NCBI GenBank assembly: GCA_018823325.1
Contig: JAHJIJ010000011.1
Location: forward strand, 124,001-188,000
Length of the DNA stretch: 64,000 bases
Direction of reading: 5' to 3'
From: Alphaproteobacteria bacterium
GTDB taxonomy: Bacteria; Pseudomonadota; Alphaproteobacteria; Sphingomonadales; Sphingomonadaceae
A program made the translations under genes and the position numbers. A model generated the notes under the pieces. The model saw only the letters and a program-made list of their open reading frames with translations. It did no database searches and was not told where the DNA came from. Shown here one piece after another: positions 42,911 to 52,317 of the stretch (position 1 is its first letter; every line of letters starts with the position of its first letter).

Positions 42911-45007
42911 TCAAACCCGATCTGCCTGCACCACCGCCTCGACGGCGCGAAGCGCTGAGAGGATCCGCGCGACGTGGCTGGCATCCTCAACCTCGAGGTC
43001 GATGAGATCGGTGTGGAACGGGCCTTCGCGGTTCACCAGTTGCAGGTTGAGGATATTTGCCCTGTTGACGGCGAAGATGTTGGCCACGGTCGCAAGGGCG
43101 CCCGGCTGGTTTTTGAGGATGACGGACAGGCGTGCCGTGCCGCCCTTGGCTTCGCTGTCCCAGCTCAGGTCCACCCAGTCGGCATCCTGCCCTGTCTCCA
43201 GGACGAGACAATCGATGGTGTGGACTTCGATGGGCTCGCCGGGTCTGCGCAGGCCCACGATGCGGTCTCCTGGGACCGGATGGCAGCATTCCGAAAGCGT
43301 GAAGGCAATGCCGGGCGTCAGCCCGAGGATCGAGACGGCCTGAGCCTGTTTCTTGCGACGACGCGAAGCGCCGGTTGATTCTTCCGCGCTGCCGGGGACG
43401 AGCGCGTTCATCACCTCATCGTCGGAGATGCGGTTGGTCGCGATGGCGATCATCAGCGCGGCCTTGTCTTCCAGCTTGAGGCGCTTGACGGCGGCCTTCT
43501 CCGCCTTGTCACCGATCTCGACCGGCAGGCGGGAGACGATCTCCTCATAGAGCTTTTCGCCCAGCGCGATCGTCTCGGTGCGCTGCTTCTGGCGGATGAA
43601 GCGCCGGATTGCGGCGCGCGCCTTGCCGGTGACGGCGAAGCTGAGCCAGCCCGGCTGCGGTTCCTGCGCGTCCGACTTCAGAATTTCGACCTGATCGCCA
43701 TTTTCCAGCTGCGTGCGCAGCGGCGTGACGCGGCCATTGATCTTGGCACCGACCGTCTGGTTCCCGAGCGTGGTGTGCACCGCATAAGCGAAGTCGACGG
43801 GAGTCGACCCCTTGGGGAGCTGCTGCAACTCCCCCTTGGGCGTGAAGGCGAAGATGCGATCCTGATACATCGCCATGCGGGTGTGCTCGAGCAGTTCGTC
43901 TGCATCGTGGCTTTGCTCGAGAATCTCGATGAGGTCGCGGAGCCAGCCGGCCTGGCCGTCCGGTCGCGTGCCGTCCTGCTTGTAGGCCCAGTGCGCGGCG
44001 AGGCCGAATTCGCTGTCCTTGTGCATCCGCTCCGAGCGGATCTGCACTTCGATGCGGGCATTTTCCTCATGGATCACCGTGGTGTGCAGCGACTGATAGC
44101 CATTGCGCTTGGGCGTGGAAATGTAATCCTTGAAGCGGCCCGGCACCATCTTGAAGCGCTGGTGGATGAGGCCGAGCGCGCGGTAGCAGTCGTCCGTATT
44201 GTCCGTGATGACGCGAAACGCCATGATGTCGGTCAGCTGCTCGAAGCTGATGTGGCGCTCCTGAGTCTTGCGCCAGATCGAATAGGGGTGCTTCTCGCGG
44301 CCCGAGACGTTCACATGCATGCCGGCGGAGGTGAGCATCGCCTGGAGTTGGTTCGCGATCCGCGTGACGATGCTTTCGCCACCTTCCTTGAGCAGCGCGA
44401 GGCGCTTCGTCACGCTGTCGAAGGCATCCGGCTCAAGCTGCTGGAAGGCGAGAAGCTGCATCTCGCGCATGAAATCATACATGCCGATGCGCTCTGCGAG
44501 CGGTGCATAGATATCCATCGTCTCGCGGGCGATGCGGCGGCGCTTTTCCTCATTCTTGATGAAGTGCAGCGTGCGCATATTGTGCAGCCGGTCGGCGAGC
44601 TTGACGAGCAGCACGCGTATGTCGTCAGACATGGCGAGCAGGAATTTGCGGAGATTTTCCGCCGCTCGCTGGCTTTCGCTTTGCGCCTCGATCTTGCTGA
44701 GCTTGGTGACTCCATCGACCAGCCGGGCGACGTCCTCACCAAACATGCGCTCGATTTCAGCGGTGGTGGTGAGCGTATCCTCGATCGTGTCGTGCAGCAG
44801 GGCAGTCACGATCGTCTTGTCGTCCAGGAACAGCTCGGTAAGAATGCCTGCAACTTCAATGGGATGGCTGAAATAAGGATCGCCGCTGGCGCGCTTCTGG
44901 CTGCCATGCTTGGCCACCGAAAACACATAGGCGCGGTTGATCAGGGCCTCATCGGCATGCGGGTCATAGCCTTTGACCCTCTCGACCAGTTCATATTGAC
45001 GCAACAT
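42911..45007 (-). CDS. rsh: Bifunctional (p)ppGpp synthetase/hydrolase
   Basis: Makes and degrades the stringent-response alarmone. The 698 residues show, in order, the HD hydrolase domain (HGSQKRASGDPYFSHPIEVA and LLHDTIEDT), the synthetase domain (YQSLHTTVI and EVQIRSERM), the TGS domain (FAFTPKGELQQLPKGSTPVDFAYAVHTTLG) and a C-terminal ACT domain (LSVILKNQPGALATVANIFA). Both catalytic halves look intact. Single long Rsh proteins are typical in alphaproteobacteria. It is transcribed alone, divergent from the HxlR-LytS-LytTR genes. Confidence 0.96.
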   Translation of the reverse strand: MLRQYELVERVKGYDPHADEALINRAYVFSVAKHGSQKRASGDPYFSHPIEVAGILTELFLDDKTIVTALLHDTIEDTLTTTAEIERMFGEDVARLVDGVTKLSKIEAQSESQRAAENLRKFLLAMSDDIRVLLVKLADRLHNMRTLHFIKNEEKRRRIARETMDIYAPLAERIGMYDFMREMQLLAFQQLEPDAFDSVTKRLALLKEGGESIVTRIANQLQAMLTSAGMHVNVSGREKHPYSIWRKTQERHISFEQLTDIMAFRVITDNTDDCYRALGLIHQRFKMVPGRFKDYISTPKRNGYQSLHTTVIHEENARIEVQIRSERMHKDSEFGLAAHWAYKQDGTRPDGQAGWLRDLIEILEQSHDADELLEHTRMAMYQDRIFAFTPKGELQQLPKGSTPVDFAYAVHTTLGNQTVGAKINGRVTPLRTQLENGDQVEILKSDAQEPQPGWLSFAVTGKARAAIRRFIRQKQRTETIALGEKLYEEIVSRLPVEIGDKAEKAAVKRLKLEDKAALMIAIATNRISDDEVMNALVPGSAEESTGASRRRKKQAQAVSILGLTPGIAFTLSECCHPVPGDRIVGLRRPGEPIEVHTIDCLVLETGQDADWVDLSWDSEAKGGTARLSVILKNQPGALATVANIFAVNRANILNLQLVNREGPFHTDLIDLEVEDASHVARILSALRAVEAVVQADRV

Positions 45008-45183
45008 CGTTGCTCAAGATGTGGGGCTACCCCGTGCAGCGCAACAAAAAACTCGCGCGAATGAGCGGGTCGCGCGGAAGCTGTCTTCTCCGGGACACGG
45101 TCCGGCGACTCGGGTGCGGTAACGCCGGCGCGCCCGCACTCGCCATTTGGCGCGGCGCGCAGAATGCGCTAGCGTTCCCGATC

Positions 45184-45693
45184 ATGGCTGAACGCAAGGG
45201 TCTCGACGCATTTGAGGGCTGTGCTCTCCCGGCGGCGCTGGAAACAATGGGCGAACGCTGGTCGTTCATGATCCTGCGTGCCTGCTTCAGCGGCATTGTC
45301 TATTTCGAGGATTTTCAGTCTGCGCTCGGTATTGCCCGCAACATCCTGTCCAATCGCCTCGGCAAGCTCGTTGCGAAAGGCATACTCACGCGCGAGCCGG
45401 TCGCCAATGACAAGCGCCGCGTCGCCTATCGCCTTACCGCCAAGGGCAAGGCGCTGGTGCCGGTGATGATCGCGCTGCGGCAATGGGGCGAGCGCTGGGA
45501 GGACGTGCCGCCGGCGCGCCGGCTCCTGGCGGATAACCGCGATCTCCAGCCGGTCCGACAAATCTGTCTGCAATCCGCCGACGGTCGCTTGCTCGACTAT
45601 GATGATCTGTGCTGGATTGAAGCGGAAGACGCTTCCTCCGACGAACCGGGCTGTGCTTCTGCGCCCGGCCATGCGATTGGTCTTGCCCGTTGA
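45184..45693 (+). CDS. HxlR-family transcription regulator
   Basis: A 169-residue winged-helix regulator. From ATG 45184 the domain (about 10-100) reads CALPAALETMGERWSFMILRACF, then ALGIARNILSNRLGKLVAKGIL and YRLTAKGKAL, the HxlR signature with one conserved early cysteine (Cys13) that may sense redox or reactive compounds. The remaining 65 residues carry a small extra region with two further cysteines. It ends overlapping the sensor-kinase start region, so HxlR, kinase and response regulator are probably one transcript. Confidence 0.9.
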   Translation: MAERKGLDAFEGCALPAALETMGERWSFMILRACFSGIVYFEDFQSALGIARNILSNRLGKLVAKGILTREPVANDKRRVAYRLTAKGKALVPVMIALRQWGERWEDVPPARRLLADNRDLQPVRQICLQSADGRLLDYDDLCWIEAEDASSDEPGCASAPGHAIGLAR

Positions 45694-45701
45694 CCGCGCC
45701 G

Positions 45702-46802
45702 ATGACGTCCGTTCTCGTGATCCGCCGGCGGCCTTTCTTCGAGGACAAGAACAAGGCGTTCTGGACGCTGCAGGCCGTCGGCTGGACCGGCGCGTTCCTG
45801 CTGCGTGCGGTTTCCGGCGTGGCGAACGGCCAGCCGCCTTCCTTCCTCGTGCCGGTGCTGATTTCCACGATCACCGGCTATTCGCTCACATTGCTGATGG
45901 CAGTGGGCTACCGCTTCCTGCTCAGGCAGACGCCGATCGTGACCTGGACCGCCTCGATCGTCATCGCGATTCTTGCCGGCGGCACGTCCGCCTTCATCGA
46001 TGCCTGGGTGTTCACGACGCTCAATCAGTCCGGTGAGGGGTCGAGCCTCAAGCTGTTCCTGGGGGCCTTCTACCTGAACTTCACGCTGCTCGGCGCATGG
46101 TCGGCGCTCTATTACGCGATCAACTTCTACATCACGGTGGAGGAGCAGGCCGATCAGCTGCAATTGCTGGAGAGCCAGGCAAGCAGCGCTCAGCTGGCCA
46201 TGTTGCGCTACCAGCTCAATCCGCATTTCCTGTTCAACACGTTGAACAGTATCTCAACGCTGGTGCTGCTCAAGCAGACCGAGCGGGCCAATGCGATGCT
46301 CTCCCGCCTCTCCGCTTTCCTGCGCTATACGCTCATCAACGAGCCAACGGCGCAAGTGACGCTGGAGCAGGAGGTCGAGACGCTCAAGCTCTACCTCGAA
46401 ATCGAGAAAATGCGCTTTGAGGACCGGTTGCGACCGATCTTCGATATCCATCCCGCAGTCGCTTCCGCGCGACTTCCTTCATTGCTGCTGCAACCTTTGG
46501 TCGAGAACGCCATTAAATATGCCGTAACACCTCAGGAGGAGGGAGCGGATATCGTGGTCACTGCGCAGCCTGTCGGCGAAAACGTGCGGATCGTCGTGTC
46601 GGATACCGGTCCTGGCTTGAACGGGAGCGATCAGCGCATGACGAAGGGGACGGGTGTGGGCCTTGCCAACATTCGTGACCGACTGGTTCAGGCGTTCGGG
46701 GAACGTCAGAATATGGAAACGCGTTCACCACCCGAGGGGGGCTACAGCGTCATCATCGAGATGCCGTTCATCACCGCCGAACCATCAAGGGTAGCCGCAT
46801 GA
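45702..46802 (+). CDS. LytS-type sensor histidine kinase
   Basis: A membrane sensor of about 366 residues. Four predicted helices (about 25-150) are followed by a coiled segment and the His_kinase domain with the phosphoacceptor in YQLNPHFLFNTLN, then a GHKL ATPase with SLLLQPLVENAIKYA, DTGPGLNG and GVGLANIRDRL. It lacks a PAS or large periplasmic domain. ATG 45702 is preferred; TTG 45690 overlaps the previous stop. Its cognate LytTR response regulator overlaps by ATGA (46799-46802). The signal is unknown. Confidence 0.92.
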   Translation: MTSVLVIRRRPFFEDKNKAFWTLQAVGWTGAFLLRAVSGVANGQPPSFLVPVLISTITGYSLTLLMAVGYRFLLRQTPIVTWTASIVIAILAGGTSAFIDAWVFTTLNQSGEGSSLKLFLGAFYLNFTLLGAWSALYYAINFYITVEEQADQLQLLESQASSAQLAMLRYQLNPHFLFNTLNSISTLVLLKQTERANAMLSRLSAFLRYTLINEPTAQVTLEQEVETLKLYLEIEKMRFEDRLRPIFDIHPAVASARLPSLLLQPLVENAIKYAVTPQEEGADIVVTAQPVGENVRIVVSDTGPGLNGSDQRMTKGTGVGLANIRDRLVQAFGERQNMETRSPPEGGYSVIIEMPFITAEPSRVAA

Positions 46803-47599
46803 CCATTCGTACCATTCTCGTCGACGATGAAAGCCTCGCCATTCAGGGGCTGAAACTCCGGCTGGAGGCTCATCCCGACGTCGAGATCGTGGAGACCTGC
46901 ACCAACGGGCGTGAAGCCATCCGCGCCATCAAAACGCACAAACCCGATCTCGTGTTCCTCGATATCCAGATGCCGGGCTTCGACGGGTTTTCCGTCGTGC
47001 AGGGCGTCATGGAAGTGGAGCCACCGCTGTTCATCTTCGTGACGGCTTACTCTGACCATGCCCTGCGCGCGTTCGAGGCCAAGGCCATCGATTATCTTAT
47101 GAAGCCGGTCGACGAGCAGCGCCTTGCCGACGCGCTGGACCGCGCCCGCACGCGCCTGCATGAGAAGAAGCAGGTCGAGGAAGCTGGGCGCTTGCGTGAA
47201 GTGCTCGCCGAGGTGGCTCCGGAGGCCGTTACGGACATGCCGGGCGACCATGATGCGCCCTCGTCCAGCCGCTATGAAAAGCTCATCAACATCAAGGATC
47301 GCGGGCAGATCTTCCGTATTGATGTCGATACCATCGAGCGGATCGACGCGGCCGGCGATTATATGTGCATCTACACGGCGGACAATTCGCTCATCCTGCG
47401 CGAAACCATGAAGGATCTGGAGAAGCGGCTCGATCCGCGCAATTTCCAGCGCATTCACCGCTCCACCATCGTCAACCTGTCGCAGGTTCGCCAGGTAAAG
47501 CCGCATACCAATGGCGAATGCTTCCTCGTCCTGGAATCCGGCAGCCAAGTTAAGGTGAGCCGCTCCTATCGAGATGTGGTTGCCCGCTTCGTCCACTGA
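46799..47599 (+). CDS. LytTR-family response regulator
   Basis: A 266-residue regulator paired with the upstream kinase. It has a receiver domain (about 1-118, phospho-aspartate in VFLDIQMPGFDG, and the conserved lysine in DYLMKPVDEQ), a linker of about 45 residues, and a C-terminal LytTR DNA-binding domain (ERIDAAGDYMCIYTAD, FQRIHRSTIVNLSQVRQV). LytTR factors usually bind pairs of short direct repeats; none is obvious in the promoter region here. The direct partner is the LytS-type kinase. Confidence 0.94.
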   Translation: MTIRTILVDDESLAIQGLKLRLEAHPDVEIVETCTNGREAIRAIKTHKPDLVFLDIQMPGFDGFSVVQGVMEVEPPLFIFVTAYSDHALRAFEAKAIDYLMKPVDEQRLADALDRARTRLHEKKQVEEAGRLREVLAEVAPEAVTDMPGDHDAPSSSRYEKLINIKDRGQIFRIDVDTIERIDAAGDYMCIYTADNSLILRETMKDLEKRLDPRNFQRIHRSTIVNLSQVRQVKPHTNGECFLVLESGSQVKVSRSYRDVVARFVH

Positions 47600-47654
47600 T
47601 CAAGACGGGCCAGGGGCCGGGTAGCGGATCCTGGCCCGTCGCCAGCAAACAAAA

Positions 47655-47687
47655 AAAGGCCGGCCCCCCCGTAAAGGGGCCGGCTTT
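47655..47687. terminator. Bidirectional terminator after the LytTR gene
   Basis: Eight-base GC arms (47660-47667 and 47676-47683) flanked by A-rich sequence on one side and T on the other, with a short bulge. It serves the convergent LytTR and glycine-zipper genes. Confidence 0.75.
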
Positions 47688-47718
47688 CCAGTGCTAGGGA
47701 GAGGTTAGCCAGTGGCGA

Positions 47719-48120
47719 TCAGCAGCGGCTGTCCGACTTGTCGATTGCCCGGCCAGCAATAGCGCCAACGGCACCGCCAATGATCACGCCTGCAGTCTTG
47801 TCGCCCCGGCGGCCGGCAACTTCATGGCCGAGCAACCCGCCGGCAATCGCGCCGATGATCGTGCCGCCGGTGCCATTGTCGCGACAGCGCTGGTTGTAGG
47901 CATAGTTGCGACGGTCGTAGCGGCGCGCGTCACGATAGTCATAACGGCGGTCATCTCGATAATCGTAACGGCGTGCTTCGCGATAATCGCGATAGTCACG
48001 GCTGTAGTCGCCGCGATAATCCCGATAATGATCGCGGGCCATGGCAGGGGCGGCGACACCAAAGGACGTGGCGACCATGGTGGCGGCGGCCGTGAGGCTG
48101 AGGAACTTGCGTGCAATCAT
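47719..48120 (-). CDS. Glycine-zipper surface protein with RDY repeats
   Basis: A 133-residue secreted protein (signal peptide to PAMA) with three parts. The first (about 27-75) is a run of Arg-Asp-Tyr units (HYRDYRGDYSRDYRDYRE and so on) that repeat every five to ten residues. Next is a short basic patch with a cysteine. Last is a glycine-zipper two-helix domain (GTIIGAIAGGLLGHEVAG, then [17 protein letters not shown]) of the type in 17-kDa surface antigens, thought to sit in the outer membrane. The start is ATG 48120. Function is unknown; the repeats suggest a charged polymer-binding surface. Confidence 0.85.
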   Translation of the reverse strand: MIARKFLSLTAAATMVATSFGVAAPAMARDHYRDYRGDYSRDYRDYREARRYDYRDDRRYDYRDARRYDRRNYAYNQRCRDNGTGGTIIGAIAGGLLGHEVAGRRGDKTAGVIIGGAVGAIAGRAIDKSDSRC

Positions 48121-48319
48121 GGTCTTGCTCCTTGAACTCTTTCGGCGGGCGTCTCGCGGCAACAAGGCCACTGCTCATCCGCCATGCTTACGGTTTAGGC
48201 CTTCCTTGTTGAGCCGATGCTGAACGCTGGTTTTAGCCGGCGTTCAGCTTCGACATTCCGGTCCGGGGCTTGGGCCCATGCGGGTGGCGTTGCTTGCGCG
48301 GTGTCGCTAGGAGCGGGCC

Positions 48320-49324
48320 ATGCAGCGGACCCTGCTCATTCTCGCCATCTTCATCCTGTTGATGAACGGGCGGCATCCCGGGCTTTCTCCGGGCATCGCG
48401 ACGGGGCCTTTGAAGGTCTCGGCAACAGCCCTGCCGCTGGAGAAGGCGGCAGCTGATCCGCATGCCATTGGTCCGTTGCGGCTGACCGGTGCCTGGCATC
48501 TGACCAGCCCAAGGGAAGTATTTGGCGGCATTTCCGCGCTCATGGTTCAGGATAGCGGACGCCTTGCGGGTCTCAGCGATTCGGGTGAACTGTTCGACAT
48601 TGCTGTGCCGGAGCCGGTGCGTGGCGGGGCAGTGCGCTCCTTGCCGCGTCTGGCGGCCGAGCGCGACTGGCCGCGCTGGAAAATGGATTCGGAGAGTCTG
48701 GCCCACGATCAGGCAACGGGACGTTCCTGGGTGGGCTTCGAGCATCTTCAGCGGATTTGCCGCTATGGCCCGAATTTCCGGACAATCGAGGCGTGCGTCG
48801 AGCCGCCGGAGATGCAGGGCTGGCCCTCCACAGGCAGCATCGAGTCGCTGGTACGTCTGGGTGATGGGCGTTTCCTCGCCATCGCCGAAATGGCCGTGGA
48901 CCGGTCAGGAGCTTTTCAGGCGCTGCTCTGGCAGGGCGATCCTGTTGACAAGGCGATACCGCCGCCCATGCGGCTCAGCTATCGTGCGCCGGCGGGATAT
49001 CGCCCGACAGATGCGCTTTGGCTGGGCGAGGGCCGGCTGCTGGTACTCAATCGGCGCCTCACACTGGCGCATGGCTTCACGGCGCACCTCAGCCTCGTCC
49101 GCCTGCCGCCATTGCGGGAAGGCGCTGTGCTCAGCGGCAATGTCGTGGCCCGGCTGGAGCCTCCGGGGCTTGCCGACAATTTCGAAGCGCTGGCGCTGGG
49201 CTGGGATGGTGGTCAGCCGGTGCTGTGGATCGCCTCGGACAACAACCGCTTCTTCTTCCAGCGTAGCTTGCTGCTGCGTTTTGTCCTGCCGCCCGGTTGG
49301 GTTGGCGCGCCTGTGGGGCGCTGA
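48320..49324 (+). CDS. Esterase-like activity of phytase family protein
   Basis: A 334-residue secreted protein with an N-terminal hydrophobic segment (LLILAIFILLM) and a beta-propeller-like body of the phytase-like esterase family: GGISALMVQDSGRLAGLSDSG, DSESLAHDQATGRSWVGFEH, SIESLVRLGDGRFLAIAE, then ALALGWDGGQPVLWIASDNN. These blade motifs match the family seen in many sphingomonads. The substrate is not known; the name comes from distant similarity and activity cannot be assumed. It is a single-gene unit with a terminator behind it. Confidence 0.85.
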   Translation: MQRTLLILAIFILLMNGRHPGLSPGIATGPLKVSATALPLEKAAADPHAIGPLRLTGAWHLTSPREVFGGISALMVQDSGRLAGLSDSGELFDIAVPEPVRGGAVRSLPRLAAERDWPRWKMDSESLAHDQATGRSWVGFEHLQRICRYGPNFRTIEACVEPPEMQGWPSTGSIESLVRLGDGRFLAIAEMAVDRSGAFQALLWQGDPVDKAIPPPMRLSYRAPAGYRPTDALWLGEGRLLVLNRRLTLAHGFTAHLSLVRLPPLREGAVLSGNVVARLEPPGLADNFEALALGWDGGQPVLWIASDNNRFFFQRSLLLRFVLPPGWVGAPVGR

Positions 49325-49339
49325 ACCGCAGACGCAGAA

Positions 49340-49365
49340 AAAGGCGGCCTGAACAGACCGCCTTT
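49340..49365. terminator. Terminator between the phytase-like gene and rpmB
   Basis: Perfect eight-base arms (49340-49347 and 49358-49365) with A-rich and T-rich flanks. It lies between convergent genes and can serve both. Confidence 0.75.
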
Positions 49366-49404
49366 CAGCTTTGGTATCTGGTCGACGGGGTCGACCAGAG
49401 AGGG

Positions 49405-49698
49405 TCAGGCTGCCTTGGCAGTAGCCTTCTTGACGATCTCGCGCTTCAGGCGGCGCACGCGCAGCGAGAGCTTCTCGTCAGAGGTCTTGAGCAGCCAGTT
49501 GTCCAGACCACCATTGTGCTCGACCGAGCGCAGGCCGTGGGTTGAAACCCGCAGCTTCACGCCACGCTCAAGCGTGTCGGAGATGAGCGTCACATTCTGC
49601 AGGTTGGGCAGAAACACGCGCTTGGTCTTGTTATTGGCGTGAGACACATTGTGGCCCACTTGGCGGCCCCGGCCGGTCAGTTCGCAGATGCGCGACAT
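49405..49698 (-). CDS. rpmB: Ribosomal protein L28
   Basis: Large-subunit ribosomal protein of 97 residues. It begins [24 protein letters not shown] split at its conserved signature and contains [14 protein letters not shown] and [25 protein letters not shown] 49698 is preferred; the upstream in-frame codons give non-homologous sequence. It stands alone, as it often does in alphaproteobacteria, convergent with the phytase-like gene. Confidence 0.97.
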   Translation of the reverse strand: MSRICELTGRGRQVGHNVSHANNKTKRVFLPNLQNVTLISDTLERGVKLRVSTHGLRSVEHNGGLDNWLLKTSDEKLSLRVRRLKREIVKKATAKAA

Positions 49699-49857
49699 GT
49701 CAATCGATCCTGATACTTGGTCGTTCGGAAAGCGGCGCCGATACAAGGCGAGGGACGAATCGTCAAGGCGGTTTCCCGCAAAACGACCTTGTCCTTGCGC
49801 GTGGCCTAGCAGGCCAACCCTCGACAGGGAAGGGCGGATGAGCCACTAGCTGCCTGT

Positions 49858-50316
49858 ATGTCCGCCCCGTTTCCATTGCCCGAGCCCATGCGCATGGCGC
49901 TGGACTGCGCGCGCCAGGCTGCTGAAGCGGGTGAAGTGCCGATCGGCGCAGTGATCACCCGGCAGGGCGATGTGATTGCGCAGGGGGAGAATCGGAACCG
50001 GCGCGATAATGACCCCACGGCCCATGCGGAAATCGTCGCCATGCGCGCGGCCTGCGCCTTGCTGGGGCAGGACCGGCTGACCGATTGCGATCTGTGGGTC
50101 ACGCTGGAGCCATGCCCGATGTGCGCGGGCGCCATTGCCCATGCCCGGATCGCGCGGCTCTATTATGGCGCGGCCGACCCCAAGGGTGGCGGTGTGGAGC
50201 ATGGTGCGCGTGTGTTTGCACATCCGCAATGCCATCACCGGCCAGAGATTTTCCCCGGGATCGGCGAGGAAAGTTCAGCGCGTCTCTTGCGGGATTTCTT
50301 TGCTATCCGGCGCTGA
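49858..50316 (+). CDS. tadA: tRNA-specific adenosine deaminase
   Basis: Deaminates A34 of tRNA-Arg to inosine, which is essential for decoding. The 152-residue zinc deaminase has HAEIVAMRAA (zinc ligand His56, catalytic Glu58) and PCPMCAGAI (ligands Cys86 and Cys89), with the usual DPKGGGVEHG loop of TadA. Its last 42 bases overlap the end of the convergent 680-residue membrane protein gene, an unusual 3' antisense overlap. Confidence 0.95.
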   Translation: MSAPFPLPEPMRMALDCARQAAEAGEVPIGAVITRQGDVIAQGENRNRRDNDPTAHAEIVAMRAACALLGQDRLTDCDLWVTLEPCPMCAGAIAHARIARLYYGAADPKGGGVEHGARVFAHPQCHHRPEIFPGIGEESSARLLRDFFAIRR

Positions 50317-52317
50317 GCGGGGTTTAGCCGTCTTGTCCATCGGCTCGATCCGGTAAAGCCGGTAAGGCAGCTCTGCCGGAAATTTGAGCGTGATAGAGCT
50401 CAGGAAGTCGAAGGTTTCTCCCCGGGCGAGGCGGGCATAGAAGCCCTTTGGACTGCGACGCTGATAAATCGTCCCTTCCGGAAAACCGGGGCAATAGAGC
50501 AGGTAGGTCGCGCCCCGTTTGCCCGCGATTTCGCGGAAGGCCTCGGGCGACCCGTCGAACGCATGATGCACATCGAGGATCGCATCTTCATTGCGATGAT
50601 AGGGGCCGGCGATGACCGTGTGATGCGTCACGGCAATCACACGCGGACCAAGATCGACCAGCGTGAAGATGGTCGCCGGGGCGAGCTGATCGAGCGGCTT
50701 CAGGGCTGGCCGGGTGCGGCAGCGCACTTCCGGGCGTCGCGCGCCGGTTGGTGCTTTCTCGGCGGGCTTCGCATTGCCTGCAACATTCGGCACCGCGTTT
50801 GCGCCGTTGTTTCCGGGCACGGCGCGATTCGTTTTAGTCGGCGCGCGATCGTTCGATGCTGCGGCACTCTGCGCGTTGTTGGCCGGTGCGAAGGCGCTGT
50901 TCATGGCGTTCGCGACCTTGGGGTAGAAGAAATAGGCGCTACTTGCCCAAATGAGCACCAGCGCGGCTGGCACGGCAAGAGCCCGTCGGCCCCATGATCC
51001 GGTGAATAGTGTGACGATGACAGCCCAGCCTGCCCATGCAACCGGCGCGATGGCCAGCAATTGCGCGGCCGGCCCGGCGCGAATCTGCCAGAAGGTGAGG
51101 GCGATGGCGAAGGCGATCATCAGCGTCACCGTGGCCCATGCCCAGAGCCGCTCCGAATCGCGCCGCGCCGCCCAGCAGCCGATCAATCCGCAGAGCAGGC
51201 CGGCAGCGGGCAGGCTGATCATCGGCACCCAGCTGGAGCGCGCCTGCACATAGATCGGCTTGGCCTCACGGATATAGATGAGCCAGCTCTTCTGCAGCTC
51301 CGGCGAGATGCCGTAGATGTCCGTTACGCATTGCGGCCAGCTCAGCCAGGCAAAGGCGAGGATGATGGCGCCGCCGACCGTGGCCGCCACGAGGCGCTGG
51401 AGCCATCCCCGCAAGGGCAGCAGCGTCAGCGCGTAGAGTATGCCGGCCGAAAGCACGAGAACACTGACCCAGACCGGCGAGATGGCATCGCAGACCGGTG
51501 CCCGATTGGCATTGCTGGCGAACAGCGCATAGCCGATCGCACTCGTGCCGCAGAGCGCAAGGGCATAGGGCCGTGCCCGACGCGCGGCGCCTTCCTTGAA
51601 GATCCAGCGCAAGGCGATGAGTGCGCCGGCGCCCACCAGATAGACCAGCATCTCCATGCCGATGATGACGGACAAGGCGCTGGCGACGCCGGCAATGATC
51701 CCGCCGCGCATCCATTTTCGGTCGACCAGTCCCGCCAAGGCCGTGGTGGTGAGGGCGAGCTGCCAGCCATGATGATCGACGCGCAGCGGCATGAACATGG
51801 AAAGACCCATGCCCGCGCCCAGCGGCAGCAGCATCGCAATGAACCAGCCGTGGCCCCGGCCATTGTCGGAGAGTCGCCGGGCAATGAAGGCCAGCGCGAG
51901 CATCAGCAGGAGCATCGGCAGCAATGGCGCGACGCCGACTGCCAGCTCTTCGGCCCGCGACCGGCCGGCGAACAGGCCGAAGAAGAGCATGAGCGCCGCG
52001 ATCGGCAGATCGACCAGCCGGCTCCAGTGGATGTTCGCGCCATCAGGCGGCGCCATGCGGTGCTGGCGCAGATCCCACCAGCTTTGCCCTGCCAGCCAGT
52101 CCCTGACCTGCAGGTATCGCATGTTGTCGTCAGTGTCCGAGAGCGAAAGATACTGGATCGCGGCGGCGTAGCGATTGAGGAGATAGGCGGCGATCAGGAG
52201 CCAGGCGATGACGATGATCCAGCGCCATTCGCGCTGGACGAACGCGTCAATCATGCCCCACAGCCGGAGGGAGCGGGCTTTCAGCCCAACAGGCGCGGCA
52301 GGATTGTCAGTCGACAT
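50275..52317 (-). CDS. Large GT-C-like membrane protein, uncharacterised
   Basis: A 680-residue protein with about 11 to 13 membrane helices (residues 30-500) and a C-terminal soluble region (about 520-680). The first extracytoplasmic loop has SLSDTDDNMRYLQVRDWLAG, where paired Asp residues sit where GT-C glycosyltransferases keep their metal or catalytic acid. The C-terminal part ends in a small domain with ATIFTLVDLGPRVIAVTHH. I do not recognise a named family. A GtrA-type gene starts divergently 206 bases away, suggesting a lipid-linked sugar-transfer partner. The 3' end overlaps tadA. Confidence 0.72.
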   Translation of the reverse strand: MSTDNPAAPVGLKARSLRLWGMIDAFVQREWRWIIVIAWLLIAAYLLNRYAAAIQYLSLSDTDDNMRYLQVRDWLAGQSWWDLRQHRMAPPDGANIHWSRLVDLPIAALMLFFGLFAGRSRAEELAVGVAPLLPMLLLMLALAFIARRLSDNGRGHGWFIAMLLPLGAGMGLSMFMPLRVDHHGWQLALTTTALAGLVDRKWMRGGIIAGVASALSVIIGMEMLVYLVGAGALIALRWIFKEGAARRARPYALALCGTSAIGYALFASNANRAPVCDAISPVWVSVLVLSAGILYALTLLPLRGWLQRLVAATVGGAIILAFAWLSWPQCVTDIYGISPELQKSWLIYIREAKPIYVQARSSWVPMISLPAAGLLCGLIGCWAARRDSERLWAWATVTLMIAFAIALTFWQIRAGPAAQLLAIAPVAWAGWAVIVTLFTGSWGRRALAVPAALVLIWASSAYFFYPKVANAMNSAFAPANNAQSAAASNDRAPTKTNRAVPGNNGANAVPNVAGNAKPAEKAPTGARRPEVRCRTRPALKPLDQLAPATIFTLVDLGPRVIAVTHHTVIAGPYHRNEDAILDVHHAFDGSPEAFREIAGKRGATYLLYCPGFPEGTIYQRRSPKGFYARLARGETFDFLSSITLKFPAELPYRLYRIEPMDKTAKPRSAPDSKEIPQETR

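Noticed and set aside
47850..48050. Repeated GATAGTC/CGATAAT-like units taken for a CRISPR or iteron array
   Set aside because: These are the codons of the Arg-Asp-Tyr repeat in the glycine-zipper protein; spacers and unit lengths are irregular.
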